DNA of 64,000 bases from Parvibaculaceae bacterium PLY_AMNH_Bact1. Its GTDB lineage: Bacteria; Pseudomonadota; Alphaproteobacteria; Parvibaculales; Parvibaculaceae. The DNA is taken from NCBI GenBank assembly GCA_032881465.1, contig CP126168.1, positions 3,677,077 to 3,741,076 of the forward strand, given 5' to 3'. Shown here one piece after another: positions 39,006 to 47,565 of the stretch; position 1 is the stretch's first letter, and each line of letters begins with the position of its first letter. The position numbers and the translations under genes were made by a program. The notes below the pieces were generated by a model. That model did no database searches, had not been told where the DNA came from, and worked only from the letters and a program-made list of their open reading frames with translations.

Positions 39006-39086
39006 TGGGGGAGACGTTTCTAGACAGTTTGGAAACGGTTCCTGATGGAAAATGATAGCGACGCAAAGGCTCGGGAATTAAGAGGG

Positions 39087-39782
39087 ATGTGGGGCATGAG
39101 GTCCAGTTTCGCGATCACACTGGTCATAGCAGTGGCTCTAATAGGTGGGGCACATGCGGAAACACCGCAGGAAACGGCGCAAGAAGGCGCGGCTGACACG
39201 CCCCAACCAGAGACGAATCAGGGGATTCCGCCCGAATATTTGTGGACCAATGTGGTCACGGAGTTCGACCGTGATCGTTTAGCGCGTCTTGATGAGGCCG
39301 TAGCGCTTGGCACCGAAGAATCCTACGGCGCGTCGGCGACCATTCGGGAGCGCGCCGCCTTTCACAAAGTGATGGACGCGGAAACAAATCCCGTCAACGA
39401 CGCGGACTTGCTTGGCTGGTGGGCATGCCGAACCATCAAAGTGGGTGGCAAGTTCTCTGGTCTCGTCGTCTATAGCTGGTTTGACTGCAAGGTGAGCGTT
39501 CGGGACGGGTTCCTGTTCTTTGAAAAACGCTCTGGCTCGCAACGGCTGTCCGGCCGTCTTTATCAGGACGGGCCAGATCGCCGTGTCCTGCTGGCAGCCC
39601 CCACCTATAATGATGAGCCTCAGCGCACATATTCCGGGCCAGAAGGCGGGATCACTGACCCGCAACGCCAGGATAAGGCGGGCATTTTGAGCCAGCTGGA
39701 AGATGGCAGGCTGCGGGTGGTCTTCCCCTGGTCGGTTCTGGAAAGTACCTATGATGTGTTGGAGTTGAGGCGGCCAGACTAG
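39087..39782 (+). CDS. DUF4893 family exported protein
   Basis: A 231-residue protein from the ATG at 39087 (AAGAGGG upstream); 39045 and 39096 are other in-frame ATGs. It has a signal peptide (S-S-F-A-I-T-L-V-I-A-V-A-L-I-G-G-A-H-A). The mature part has D-R-L-A-R-L-D-E-A-V-A-L-G, then W-W-A-C-R-T-I-K-V-G-G and W-F-D-C-K-V, where two cysteines may form a disulfide in the periplasm. The pattern fits DUF4893, a family of unknown function in alphaproteobacteria. An inverted repeat CGTTTC/GAAACG lies upstream (39015-39037). Confidence 0.78.
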   Translation: MWGMRSSFAITLVIAVALIGGAHAETPQETAQEGAADTPQPETNQGIPPEYLWTNVVTEFDRDRLARLDEAVALGTEESYGASATIRERAAFHKVMDAETNPVNDADLLGWWACRTIKVGGKFSGLVVYSWFDCKVSVRDGFLFFEKRSGSQRLSGRLYQDGPDRRVLLAAPTYNDEPQRTYSGPEGGITDPQRQDKAGILSQLEDGRLRVVFPWSVLESTYDVLELRRPD

Positions 39783-39810
39783 GCCGATCAACCACCACGC
39801 CGGAGGGCAC

Positions 39811-40536
39811 GTGGCGACATTCATCTTAGTTCATGGCGCCTGGCATGATGCAGGCTGTTGGGACCGCCTCGCGTTAAACCTGCGCGGCGCCGGCCATGAT
39901 GTGCACGCACCAACATTACCGGGACATGGTGCCGATCAGCTAAGCCCCTGGGTCATTACCATGGAAAAATACGCAGCCGCCATCATAGACGTTGCCGCTC
40001 AGCTGGAAGAAAAGCCGATCTGTGTTGGCCACTCCATGGCGGGATTTGTGCTCGCCATGGCCGCGGAGAGCCGTCCTGACCTCTTTCAAAAGCTCATCTT
40101 TCTGACAGCTTTCGTACCCAACAAAAGAGGCAGATTGCTGCCCATGATCATCGCCGACCCCTCTTTGCGCAAAAGGATACTCCACAGCGATTTCAATTTG
40201 TTTGCGGGGACGAACTCTGTGCGCCCTGCGACGGCGCCGGACTTCCTATACACGGACTGCGCAGCCGATCTTCAGCAGGAAGCGACTGCGGTTCTTATTC
40301 CGCAGCCAGTACGGCCTCTGTTTTCAAGTGTGGAAGTGACACCAGCACGCTTTGGTTCTGTCCCAAAGGCCTTCATCGAATGTACGGGCGATCAGGCGAT
40401 CCCCATTGCTCTGCAACGCAAGATGCAGCGTTTCTCAAAGTTTGATCAGGTAAAGACCCTTGAGGCCGCACACTCCCCGTTCCTCTCAATGCCGGAGAAA
40501 ACAGCAGATGTTCTGGAAGAACTGGCGAATGTGTGA
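39811..40536 (+). CDS. Alpha/beta hydrolase (plant-type esterase fold)
   Basis: A 241-residue hydrolase from a GTG at 39811. It begins F-I-L-V-H-G-A-W-H-D-A-G-C-W, the oxyanion-hole opening shared with methyl-salicylate esterase-like proteins. The nucleophile is S75 in V-G-H-S-M-A-G. Asp in C-T-G-D-Q-A-I-P near 195 and His in A-A-H-S-P-F near 221 complete the triad. The substrate is not known. It is convergent with fabI, leaving only two bases between the stops. Confidence 0.88.
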   Translation: MATFILVHGAWHDAGCWDRLALNLRGAGHDVHAPTLPGHGADQLSPWVITMEKYAAAIIDVAAQLEEKPICVGHSMAGFVLAMAAESRPDLFQKLIFLTAFVPNKRGRLLPMIIADPSLRKRILHSDFNLFAGTNSVRPATAPDFLYTDCAADLQQEATAVLIPQPVRPLFSSVEVTPARFGSVPKAFIECTGDQAIPIALQRKMQRFSKFDQVKTLEAAHSPFLSMPEKTADVLEELANV

Positions 40537-40538
40537 CT

Positions 40539-41393
40539 CTACTCAGCGGCTTTTTTTGTCGGTGCCGGGGCTTCCTCGGCTTTTATGTCTTCCCATTGCG
40601 GCATACCAACAATGTTGAAGCCTGAGTCCACATGATGGACTTCGCCGGTCACCCGTTTGGAGAGGTCTGACAGCAAATAGAGGGCTGAGCCGCCCACATC
40701 GTCGAGTTCAACGGTTTCTTTAAGCGGTGAGTGGGATTTGTTCCACTTGAACACATAGCGCGCAGATCCGATCGCAGAGCCTGCCAGTGTCCGCATGGGA
40801 CCGGCAGAAAGGGCGTTCACACGAATGCCTTTGCGGCCAAGATCGACGGAGAGATAGCGCACGCTGGCTTCCAGCGCCGCTTTTGCTACACCCATGACAT
40901 TGTAGTTCGGCATCACCCGCTCAGCGCCTGCATAGGTGAGCGTGATCATCGACCCGCCGTTGGGCATCATTTCAGAAGCGCGCCGGGCAATGTCGGTGAA
41001 GGAGTAGCAGGAGATTTCCATGGTCTGACGGAAATTGTCCCGCGTCGTATCGACATACTGGCCTTTTAGCTCGCTCTTGTCGGAGTAAGCAACGGCGTGA
41101 ACGATGAAGTCAATCTCGCCCCATTTTTCTTTGAGCGCATCAAACAGCGTATCAAGGCTTGCTTCATCCATGACGTCGCAGGGCAAGAGCAGGTCTGAAC
41201 CAAGCGACTCAGCCAACGGTTTCACCCGGCGTCCAAACGCTTCCCCCTGATAGGTAAAGGCGAGTTCTGCGCCATGGGCAGCAGCTGCTTTAGCAATGCC
41301 CCAGGCAATGGAATGGTCGTTTGCGACGCCCATAATGAGGCCTTTTCGGCCCGCAAGCAGGTCGCCCGACTGAAATGCACTTCCGCGTGTCAT
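40539..41393 (-). CDS. fabI: Enoyl-[acyl-carrier-protein] reductase (NADH) FabI
   Basis: A 284-residue FabI from the ATG at 41393; a GTG at 41405 lies too close to the GAGGA site. The nucleotide-binding opening G-L-I-M-G-V-A-N-D-H-S-I-A-W-G and the catalytic Y-x6-K pair (Y-N-V-M-G-V-A-K near residue 160) are canonical. It reduces trans-2-enoyl-ACP in the last step of fatty acid elongation. The tail is rich in Ala, Pro, Lys and Glu. It lies next to fabB and fabA on the same strand, the normal arrangement beside irr. Confidence 0.96.
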   Translation of the reverse strand: MTRGSAFQSGDLLAGRKGLIMGVANDHSIAWGIAKAAAAHGAELAFTYQGEAFGRRVKPLAESLGSDLLLPCDVMDEASLDTLFDALKEKWGEIDFIVHAVAYSDKSELKGQYVDTTRDNFRQTMEISCYSFTDIARRASEMMPNGGSMITLTYAGAERVMPNYNVMGVAKAALEASVRYLSVDLGRKGIRVNALSAGPMRTLAGSAIGSARYVFKWNKSHSPLKETVELDDVGGSALYLLSDLSKRVTGEVHHVDSGFNIVGMPQWEDIKAEEAPAPTKKAAE

Positions 41394-41546
41394 CTCTGAT
41401 GCCACTCCTCAAATATTCTGTTGCGGCCCCCAATGAAGAACGGGTGTGCCGAAATGAGACGTTCTGGTCACTCAACTACTAGGGGGAGCAAGCTCTGTGC
41501 CCCCTTAACGATTGGGGCTTCAGATCGTATTACCTACCACTGCCGA

Positions 41547-42764
41547 CTAACCGTTATACCGTTGGAAAACCAGAGATCCGTTGGTTCCGCCAAATCCAAA
41601 ACTGTTAGACAGGATTGTGTTCAGCTCCACATTATCAATCCGTCCTCGGACAATGTTTGCGTGAGCCACTTGCGGATCGATTTCCTTGATGTTGGCAGAT
41701 TCTGCAATAAAGCCGCTTTCCATCATCAAGAGAGAATAGATAGCTTCATGCACGCCAGCAGCCCCCTGCGCGTGTCCGCTCAGAGACTTGGTCGCACTGA
41801 TGGGCGGCATGTCATCGCCAAACACTTCAGTGATCGCCGTGATCTCTGGAATATCCCCCACTGGCGTCGATGTGGCATGGGGGTTGATGTAGTCGATCTT
41901 TTCGCCAACGCCTTCAAGCGCGAGCTTCATCGCGCGAATGGCGCCTTCACCTGAGGGCGCCACCATATCGGCACCATCAGATGTGGCCCCATAGCCAACG
42001 ACTTCGGCGTAGATCTTCGCACCGCGGGCTTTTGCATGTTCCAGTTCTTCAAGTACCACTGTGCCGCCGCCGCCTGTGATGACAAAGCCGTCCCGGTTCA
42101 CATCATAAGCACGGCTGGCTTCTGCAGGCGTGTCGTTATACTTGGACGACATGGCACCCATGGCATCGAAGAGAGATGAGAGAGACCAATCCAGCTCCTC
42201 ACCGCCGCCAGCAAACATCATGTCTTGCTTGCCCCATTGAATCTGTTCGACAGCGTTGCCAATACAGTGGGTCGATGTGGTACACGCAGAGCTGATGGAG
42301 TAGCTCGGGCCCTTGATCTTGAAGAGGGTCGAAAGGTTTGCAGAAACCGTGCTCGACATGGCTTTCGGTACGCTCGTTGGCCCGATACGTTTTGGGCCTT
42401 TTTCCCGCGTGATGTCAGCAGCGGCAACAATCGCTTTTGTCGACGGCCCGCCGGAGCCAAGAATGGCGCCCGTGCGGTCATTGCTGACTTCATTATCTTC
42501 AAGGCCCGCGTCACGGATCGCCTGATCCATCGCGATATAGGTGTAAGCCGCACCGTCACCCATAAAGCGGCGCGTCTTGCGGTCGAGCACTTCTTCCAGA
42601 TCCAGCTTCAGGGATCCGTGCACCTGGCTTCGAAAGCCGAGTTCTGTGTATTTCTCAGCTTTGACAATGCCTGACTTGGCTTCGCGAAGGCTGGAAACTA
42701 CTTCCTGCACATTATTGCCAAGGCTGGACACAATGCCCATTCCGGTAACGACAACACGCCTCAT
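41547..42764 (-). CDS. fabB: Beta-ketoacyl-ACP synthase I
   Basis: A 405-residue condensing enzyme from the ATG at 42764, with GGAG upstream; the open frame continues to 42803. The start [15 protein letters not shown] is canonical. The catalytic Cys lies in [11 protein letters not shown] near residue 163, and the two His in N-P-H-A-T-S-T-P near 298 and S-G-H-A-Q-G-A-A-G near 333. FabB elongates unsaturated acyl-ACP chains made by FabA. fabA starts 119 bases upstream. Confidence 0.95.
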   Translation of the reverse strand: MRRVVVTGMGIVSSLGNNVQEVVSSLREAKSGIVKAEKYTELGFRSQVHGSLKLDLEEVLDRKTRRFMGDGAAYTYIAMDQAIRDAGLEDNEVSNDRTGAILGSGGPSTKAIVAAADITREKGPKRIGPTSVPKAMSSTVSANLSTLFKIKGPSYSISSACTTSTHCIGNAVEQIQWGKQDMMFAGGGEELDWSLSSLFDAMGAMSSKYNDTPAEASRAYDVNRDGFVITGGGGTVVLEELEHAKARGAKIYAEVVGYGATSDGADMVAPSGEGAIRAMKLALEGVGEKIDYINPHATSTPVGDIPEITAITEVFGDDMPPISATKSLSGHAQGAAGVHEAIYSLLMMESGFIAESANIKEIDPQVAHANIVRGRIDNVELNTILSNSFGFGGTNGSLVFQRYNG

Positions 42765-42882
42765 GGTTCTACTCCATGGCTGGGCGGGGGAACCCGCAAT
42801 CAATTTCGGTTACCTCTTATGTAACCCGAAAGTGGCTTTTGTGAGAAATCGCAATCTTGCTGATTTTACTTAAGCCAGCTGC

Positions 42883-43395
42883 TTAGTCAGACGGGCCTTC
42901 TACGACAACACGCAGATCTTCTGCTTTGTAGATGGGTTCGCCGTCGGCTTTCAAAACACCGTCCGCGGTCAACATGACGATCTTGCGGTTGATGACCCGC
43001 TTCAGGTCGATCTCATATTCGATCTTCTTGACCTCAGGTGTCACCATGCCGGAAAAGCGGACCGATCCCACACCAATGGCCCGACCCTTGCCCTGTGCAC
43101 CCATCCAGCCAAGATAAAACCCGACCAGCTGCCACATGCCATCAAGACCAAGACAGCCTGGCATAATCGGGTCGCCTTCGAAGTGGCACGGGAAGAACCA
43201 GCGGTCCTCGGTGATGTCGTATTCGGCTCGGATAAGGCCTTTATCGTTGGCACCGCCTGTATCTGCTATTTGTGTGATGCGGTCCATCATCAGCATAGGC
43301 GGCAGCGGCAGCTGCGCATTTCCAGGACCAAACAAGTCCCCATGCGCACATGCCAACAGGTCTTCATATGAATAGCTCGACTTTTGCTCAGCCAT
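42883..43395 (-). CDS. fabA: 3-hydroxydecanoyl-ACP dehydratase/isomerase FabA
   Basis: A 170-residue hot-dog enzyme. The active His71 lies in [13 protein letters not shown] and Asp85 in C-L-G-L-D-G-M-W. It dehydrates 3-hydroxydecanoyl-ACP and isomerises it to the cis-3 form, so the cell makes unsaturated fatty acids by the anaerobic FabA/FabB route. It is divergent from irr, sharing a 299-bp region. Confidence 0.97.
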   Translation of the reverse strand: MAEQKSSYSYEDLLACAHGDLFGPGNAQLPLPPMLMMDRITQIADTGGANDKGLIRAEYDITEDRWFFPCHFEGDPIMPGCLGLDGMWQLVGFYLGWMGAQGKGRAIGVGSVRFSGMVTPEVKKIEYEIDLKRVINRKIVMLTADGVLKADGEPIYKAEDLRVVVEGPSD

Positions 43396-43614
43396 GTCCG
43401 TTCAATCACCCCGCCCGTTTGTTTGCTGACATATGTAGTGTTTTCCGGATCGCGCCGGGTCAGCATCTGTTGAGCGCTTGGTAACATACGCGGCAAGCCC
43501 CGCAAACCCTTGATTTTTATGGCAAGAATGCCATTTTGCCGGAATCCGAGCGCTAGGAGGCCGGTAGGTCGACCACTTGACAAGACGCCCGCAATTCCCA
43601 CATGGTAGAGTATT

Positions 43615-43633
43615 GTTTGTAATCGTTACAAAC
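43615..43633. promoter_or_regulatory. Perfect palindrome upstream of irr
   Basis: GTTTGTAA at 43615-43622 and TTACAAAC at 43626-43633 around TCG form a perfect 8-base inverted repeat, 62 bases before the irr ATG. TTGACA at 43577-43582 is a likely -35 upstream, with a poor -10 near 43601. The site looks like an operator near the start point. It is not an Irr box. The protein that binds is unknown. Confidence 0.55.
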
Positions 43634-43694
43634 TGGAACCCGGTATCTGGTGACCCCAATTGGGCACCGGTCGCGTAGAAAAGACAGGTTGGAC

Positions 43695-44111
43695 ATGACA
43701 GATCGTCCGTATAGTCAGACTTTGGCCCGGCTCCGTGAGGCAGGACTTCGGCCCACCCGCCAGCGCCTGGCGCTTGGACGCCTGCTTTTTGACGAAGGCG
43801 ATTGTCACGTGACCGCTGAACGCCTCCACGAGCAGGCACAGGAAGTTGGCGTCTCAGTATCGCTGGCCACCGTCTACAATACCCTGCATCAGTTTACCGA
43901 GGTGGGCCTGCTGCGTGAGGTTGTCGTCGACAGTTCACGAACCTATTTCGATACCAATATTTCTGATCATCATCATATCTTCCACGAAGACGAGGGCAGT
44001 CTGACGGACATTTCAGGCCAGATGATCGATGTGGCGGGTCTGCCTGACGTGCCAGAAGGCACCGAACTGTCCCGTGTTGATGTTGTTGTTCGGGTCCGCA
44101 ACAGCTCCTGA
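43695..44111 (+). CDS. irr: Iron response regulator Irr (Fur family)
   Basis: A 138-residue Fur-family protein from the ATG at 43695. It has the winged helix (G-L-R-P-T-R-Q-R-L-A-L-G near 17, V-S-L-A-T-V-Y-N-T-L near 55) and the Irr histidine run H-H-H at residues 92-94 in S-D-H-H-H-I-F-H-E-D. It lacks the N-terminal GCPW heme-regulatory motif of Bradyrhizobium Irr, as most Irr proteins do. Irr represses or activates iron genes in response to heme. Being divergent from fabA is the conserved Rhizobiales arrangement. An Irr-type box lies just downstream, before rubrerythrin. Confidence 0.93.
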   Translation: MTDRPYSQTLARLREAGLRPTRQRLALGRLLFDEGDCHVTAERLHEQAQEVGVSVSLATVYNTLHQFTEVGLLREVVVDSSRTYFDTNISDHHHIFHEDEGSLTDISGQMIDVAGLPDVPEGTELSRVDVVVRVRNSS

Positions 44112-44141
44112 TCGTTGAAGTTGTTTTTGCAACTCATTCTC

Positions 44142-44158
44142 TTTAGAAGAATTATAAA
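44142..44158. promoter_or_regulatory. Irr box (iron control element) upstream of rubrerythrin
   Basis: TTTAGAAGAATTATAAA matches the inverted Irr-box pattern TTTAGAA-N2-ATTCTAAA at all but one fixed base. It ends 3 bases before the -35 element of the next promoter. Irr should bind here and control the rubrerythrin operon. Confidence 0.72.
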
Positions 44159-44161
44159 GAG

Positions 44162-44190
44162 TTGACGAACCTGTTGGTGCGTCTTAACTT
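44162..44190 (+). promoter_or_regulatory. Promoter of the rubrerythrin operon
   Basis: TTGACG at 44162-44167, a 17-base spacer, then TAACTT at 44185-44190. The start codon is 58 bases further on. Confidence 0.55.
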
Positions 44191-44247
44191 CTTTGCGACT
44201 ACGTCCTGGGAGGCGTGTGGAAAAGCGCAAAGGCGAGGAGAACGCAA

Positions 44248-44667
44248 ATGTCGCTAGCAGGGTCTAAGACCGAAGGTAATCTCAAAGATGCGTTTGCAGG
44301 TGAAAGCCAGGCAAACCGCCGCTATCTCTACTTCGCCCAAAAGGCGGATGTAGAAGGCTACAACGATGTGGCAACCGTATTCCGCTCAACTGCGGAAGGC
44401 GAAACGGGCCACGCGCACGGCCATCTGGAATTTTTGGAAGCTGTTGGTGACCCGGCAACGGGTGAGCCAATTGGCAGCACCGATCTGAACCTCAAAGCAG
44501 CAATTGCTGGCGAAACGCATGAATATACGGACATGTATCCGGGCATGGCGCGCACAGCACGCGAAGAAGGTTTTGACGAAATCGCAGACTGGTTCGAAAC
44601 GCTTGCAAAAGCTGAAAAGAGCCACGCGGGTCGTTTTCAAAAAGCCCTCGACAATCTCGACGACTAA
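44248..44667 (+). CDS. Rubrerythrin-type ferritin-like diiron protein
   Basis: A 139-residue protein from the ATG at 44248, with AGGAG upstream. It has only the ferritin-like four-helix domain and no rubredoxin part. Diiron ligands are carried in [11 protein letters not shown] near residue 18, E-G-E-T-G-H-A-H near 52 and A-I-A-G-E-T-H-E-Y near 91, and A-E-K-S-H-A near 126. Rubrerythrins reduce peroxide or handle iron. Control by Irr is likely from the box upstream. The next two genes form a fixed set with it in many alphaproteobacteria. Confidence 0.94.
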   Translation: MSLAGSKTEGNLKDAFAGESQANRRYLYFAQKADVEGYNDVATVFRSTAEGETGHAHGHLEFLEAVGDPATGEPIGSTDLNLKAAIAGETHEYTDMYPGMARTAREEGFDEIADWFETLAKAEKSHAGRFQKALDNLDD

Positions 44668-44677
44668 AGTAAGTGCA

Positions 44678-44712
44678 GGGCGGTCTAAACAAATAGACCG
44701 CCCTCTTTCTTT
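44678..44712 (+). terminator. Intrinsic terminator after rubrerythrin
   Basis: GGGCGGTCTA (44678-44687) pairs perfectly with TAGACCGCCC (44694-44703), followed by TCTTTCTTT. It lies 10 bases after the rubrerythrin stop and before the Fe-S gene, so it may let rubrerythrin be made in excess over the next genes. Confidence 0.85.
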
Positions 44713-44742
44713 CATGCGCAAGAGAAACAGAGAAAGCCTGGC

Positions 44743-46110
44743 ATGAGCAGAGAAGGCAGCTTGGATGCGCCGACGCGTCATCCGATAGATTGGCAGAACC
44801 CCGACTTTTACAATCGTGATCAGCTGGACGAAGAGCTTCGTCGCGTTTTTGACATTTGTCATGGCTGCCGGCGCTGTTTCAATCTCTGCGATAGTTTTCC
44901 GCGGCTCTTTGATCTGATCGATGACAGCGACAGCGGCGAGCTGGACAGTGTCTCCAGCGATGATTTTGGTTCAGTTGTGGATGCCTGCACGCTCTGCGAC
45001 ATGTGTTTCATGACCAAATGTCCTTATGTGCCTCCGCACGAGTTCAATCTTGATTTCCCCCATCTCATGTTGCGTTACCGCGCCATCGAAACCAAAGCTG
45101 CTGGTGGTCCACCATTCGTGCCGGGCCAGTTGGCTAAGATGGATCGCAACGGCAAGCTTGCAGCACCCGTTGCCGGGCTCGCGAACTGGGGATCAAAACG
45201 CTCCAACAAATTGACGCGACCGTTGATGGAAAAAGTCGCCGGCATTGATGCTCGCGCTGAGCTCCCAAAATTTGCAGGCAAGACTTTCATGATGCGCGCC
45301 AAAGCAGAAGACGCCGCAGGCACGCTGACTGTGAACACAGACGCACCAGGCATGGGCCGTAAGGCAGCGCTCTTTGCTACATGTTTTGTGAATTACAACA
45401 ACCCCACAGTCGGTGAGGCAGCGCGCAAACTGCTCGCGCATATCGGTGTCGACACGCGGCCTGCCTATCCAGGCTGTTGCGGCATGCCCCACCTTGAGAG
45501 CGGTAATATCGAAAAGGTCGCCGAGCAGGCGCGCAAGGTTTCAACCGAACTGAAACCACTCATCGATGAGGGCTATGACGTTATCGCGCTCACCGCATCC
45601 TGCGGCTTGATGCTGAAATTTGAGTGGCCGCTTATTCTGCCTGATGACGAGAATGTAAAAGCCTTGTCAGAAGCGACATTTGATGTGGATGAATATGTTG
45701 TCGATATCGCCAAGAAAGAAGGCCTGCCCGACGGCATGACCCCCGTTGAAGGGGGCGTGACAGCACATCTTGCCTGCCATGCACGCGCTCAGAATATGGG
45801 GCCGAAATCTGCTGAGATGATGCGCCTCATCCCCGATACAAAAATAGATGTGGTCGAGCGCTGTTCCGGCCACGGCGGTACGTTTGGCGTCATGAAGGAG
45901 ACGTTTGATCTTGCAATGAAAGTCGGTAAGACGGCTGCGCGCAATGTCGCCAAAACGGAAAATAAATATGTGACGTCTGATTGTCCGCTCGCCGCCAAGC
46001 ATTTGGTGCACGAAGTCGAAACGCTGAAGGACGATGCAGATCCCAAACCTCTGCCGCAAGCCCAACACCCCATTGAAATTATGGCCCGTGCATATGGCCT
46101 GATTGAATAA
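44743..46110 (+). CDS. Heterodisulfide reductase-related Fe-S protein (CCG domain)
   Basis: A 455-residue soluble protein. It has two [4Fe-4S] motifs: C39-x2-C42-x2-C45-x3-C49 and C82-x2-C85-x2-C88-x4-C93-P. Two CCG domains follow, with P-G-C-C-G-M-P-H near 246 and C-S-G-H-G-G near 373. These are shared with GlpC and HdrB-type subunits. It is thought to pass electrons. Placement after rubrerythrin suggests it helps reduce that protein, though no direct proof exists. Its stop codon touches a palindrome of the dispersed family. Confidence 0.88.
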   Translation: MSREGSLDAPTRHPIDWQNPDFYNRDQLDEELRRVFDICHGCRRCFNLCDSFPRLFDLIDDSDSGELDSVSSDDFGSVVDACTLCDMCFMTKCPYVPPHEFNLDFPHLMLRYRAIETKAAGGPPFVPGQLAKMDRNGKLAAPVAGLANWGSKRSNKLTRPLMEKVAGIDARAELPKFAGKTFMMRAKAEDAAGTLTVNTDAPGMGRKAALFATCFVNYNNPTVGEAARKLLAHIGVDTRPAYPGCCGMPHLESGNIEKVAEQARKVSTELKPLIDEGYDVIALTASCGLMLKFEWPLILPDDENVKALSEATFDVDEYVVDIAKKEGLPDGMTPVEGGVTAHLACHARAQNMGPKSAEMMRLIPDTKIDVVERCSGHGGTFGVMKETFDLAMKVGKTAARNVAKTENKYVTSDCPLAAKHLVHEVETLKDDADPKPLPQAQHPIEIMARAYGLIE

Positions 46111-46172
46111 AGCGTTTCCAGGAAAAGTGGCCAGGTCAGACTTGGCGGTTTTCCGTCCGGAAACGCGACAAA
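46109..46172. repeat. Dispersed intergenic nested palindrome, copy 2
   Basis: Outer arms GCGTTTCC (46112-46119) and GGAAACGC (46159-46166), inner arms GGAAAA and TTTTCC. It begins inside the TAA stop of the Fe-S gene and sits before the DUF3501 gene. Confidence 0.78.
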
Positions 46173-46236
46173 CATACTGATCGATTTGAAGGTCAAACTT
46201 GAAACACATAGCAATTTGTCTAGCTGGAACGAACTT

Positions 46237-46830
46237 ATGAGTGCTGCTCGCAAATCAATTTCACCCGACGATATTCTCGATATGAAGACCTATGAGGGTG
46301 AGCGGGATGATCGTCGTGCACACCTGCGCGATATCAAACGCGACCGCCGTGTCGAGGTTGGTCCCTGCGCGACATTCTATTTCGAGAACTACGACACCAT
46401 GCTGCACCAGATCCACGAGATGCTGCGCATTGAGGGCGGCGGTGCTGAGCAGATGAAGGATGAGCTCGACGCCTATAATCCGTTGATCCCGCAAGGCCGC
46501 GATCTCGTGGCGACGCTCATGTTTGAGATTGATGACGAAGTCCGGCGTGACCGCATGTTGCGTCAGCTGTCTCATGTGGAAGAGACGTGCTATCTGCAGG
46601 TTGGCGACCAGAAGGTCATGGCGCGGGCAGAGGATGACGTGGAACGCACAAAGGATGACGGCAAGACCTCATCCATTCACTTTCTGCATTTTGACTTGAG
46701 CGATGCCCAGGCCGAGAGCTTCAAGAATGGAGACATTGTTGTGTCGGTGGGCATCGGACATGAGAACTATGCCCATGCGGCGGGTCTCAATAAGTCGGTT
46801 CGGTCTGCGCTAAGCGGTGATTTGGATTAA
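46237..46830 (+). CDS. DUF3501 family protein
   Basis: A 197-residue protein from the ATG at 46237. The pattern I-S-P-D-D-I-L-D-M-K-T-Y-E-G-E-R-D-D-R-R and later R-R-V-E-V-G-P-C-A-T-F-Y-F-E-N and Y-N-P-L-I-P-Q-G-R-D-L marks DUF3501. It has no known activity but is regularly found behind rubrerythrin and the HdrB-like Fe-S protein. It is cytoplasmic. A palindromic repeat lies between it and the Fe-S gene. It is convergent with the SH3 protein gene. Confidence 0.85.
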   Translation: MSAARKSISPDDILDMKTYEGERDDRRAHLRDIKRDRRVEVGPCATFYFENYDTMLHQIHEMLRIEGGGAEQMKDELDAYNPLIPQGRDLVATLMFEIDDEVRRDRMLRQLSHVEETCYLQVGDQKVMARAEDDVERTKDDGKTSSIHFLHFDLSDAQAESFKNGDIVVSVGIGHENYAHAAGLNKSVRSALSGDLD

Positions 46831-46842
46831 AACCACTCTCCC

Positions 46843-47439
46843 TTATTCAAAGCGCTCAACTGCATAGACGCCCCAGAGATCCTGCTTCGCGATCCAGCCG
46901 GCATAACCGCCCGCTTGCGCCAGGCACCAGTCAGTCCCACACGCCTCAAGGGCGACCACCACATTAGATTCAGCCGCAGCGATGGTTTCGCCGGTACCAC
47001 CAGGCCCTGAAAAGAGCGTGGCGGTTTCCTCACCGCTTGAGGGTCTGACGAGTCCATGACGTCGCCCGTCCAATAGCGTGTGATAGATCCATCCTACATC
47101 CCCATCCATGTCGCGGACGCGGCGCCAATTTTCGAACTCTGCCAATATCTCAATAGGCAGGCCTTTGCGCTGATAGACCCAGCGAACCGGATGAGTGCGG
47201 CTCGGGCCGACGCGTACATTCACCTTATTGGCCTTAAGGCTCACAAATCGGGGCAGTGGCAGCCCAGTCTCAACACCAACGGGCCGGTCTTCTGCGCGCA
47301 CGCCCGTCTCCCATCCGCCAAATGACGTCAGGACGAGTGCAACGGCCAAGCCGCCGGCCCAGAGCATGGGGTTCAGGGAAGAAAAAGATTGCGCCACGCG
47401 CACGGGAAATCCTCGCTTTTGAGCCACTGAATGAATCAC
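46843..47439 (-). CDS. Exported SH3-domain protein
   Basis: A 198-residue protein from the GTG at 47439, with AAGGGTAAAG before it; the frame is open up to 47475. A membrane or signal segment (L-W-A-G-G-L-A-V-A-L-V-L-T) lies near residues 26-38. Two bacterial SH3-like units follow: the first with F-V-S-L-K-A-N-K-V-N-V-R-V-G-P near 65 and the second with T-A-T-L-F-S-G-P-G and W-C-L-A-Q-A-G-G-Y-A-G-W-I near 160-180. This matches the SH3_4 type common in alphaproteobacteria, thought to bind cell wall. The start is uncertain. Confidence 0.82.
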   Translation of the reverse strand: MIHSVAQKRGFPVRVAQSFSSLNPMLWAGGLAVALVLTSFGGWETGVRAEDRPVGVETGLPLPRFVSLKANKVNVRVGPSRTHPVRWVYQRKGLPIEILAEFENWRRVRDMDGDVGWIYHTLLDGRRHGLVRPSSGEETATLFSGPGGTGETIAAAESNVVVALEACGTDWCLAQAGGYAGWIAKQDLWGVYAVERFE

Positions 47440-47565
47440 CTTTACCCTTATGCAAGCGGGCGTCGAAAGGGTCAAGGCGGGGAGCGCGCGCCGCGGGTCT
47501 TTGCGACAAGATGCGGGCTCTGCTAGACAGGAGATCTTGGTAGTTCAGAAAGGCATCCTCGCTTC

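Noticed and set aside
38074..39066. A 330-codon minus-strand frame opposite pnp
   Set aside because: It lies fully against a canonical PNPase gene and runs through its terminator; no family features.
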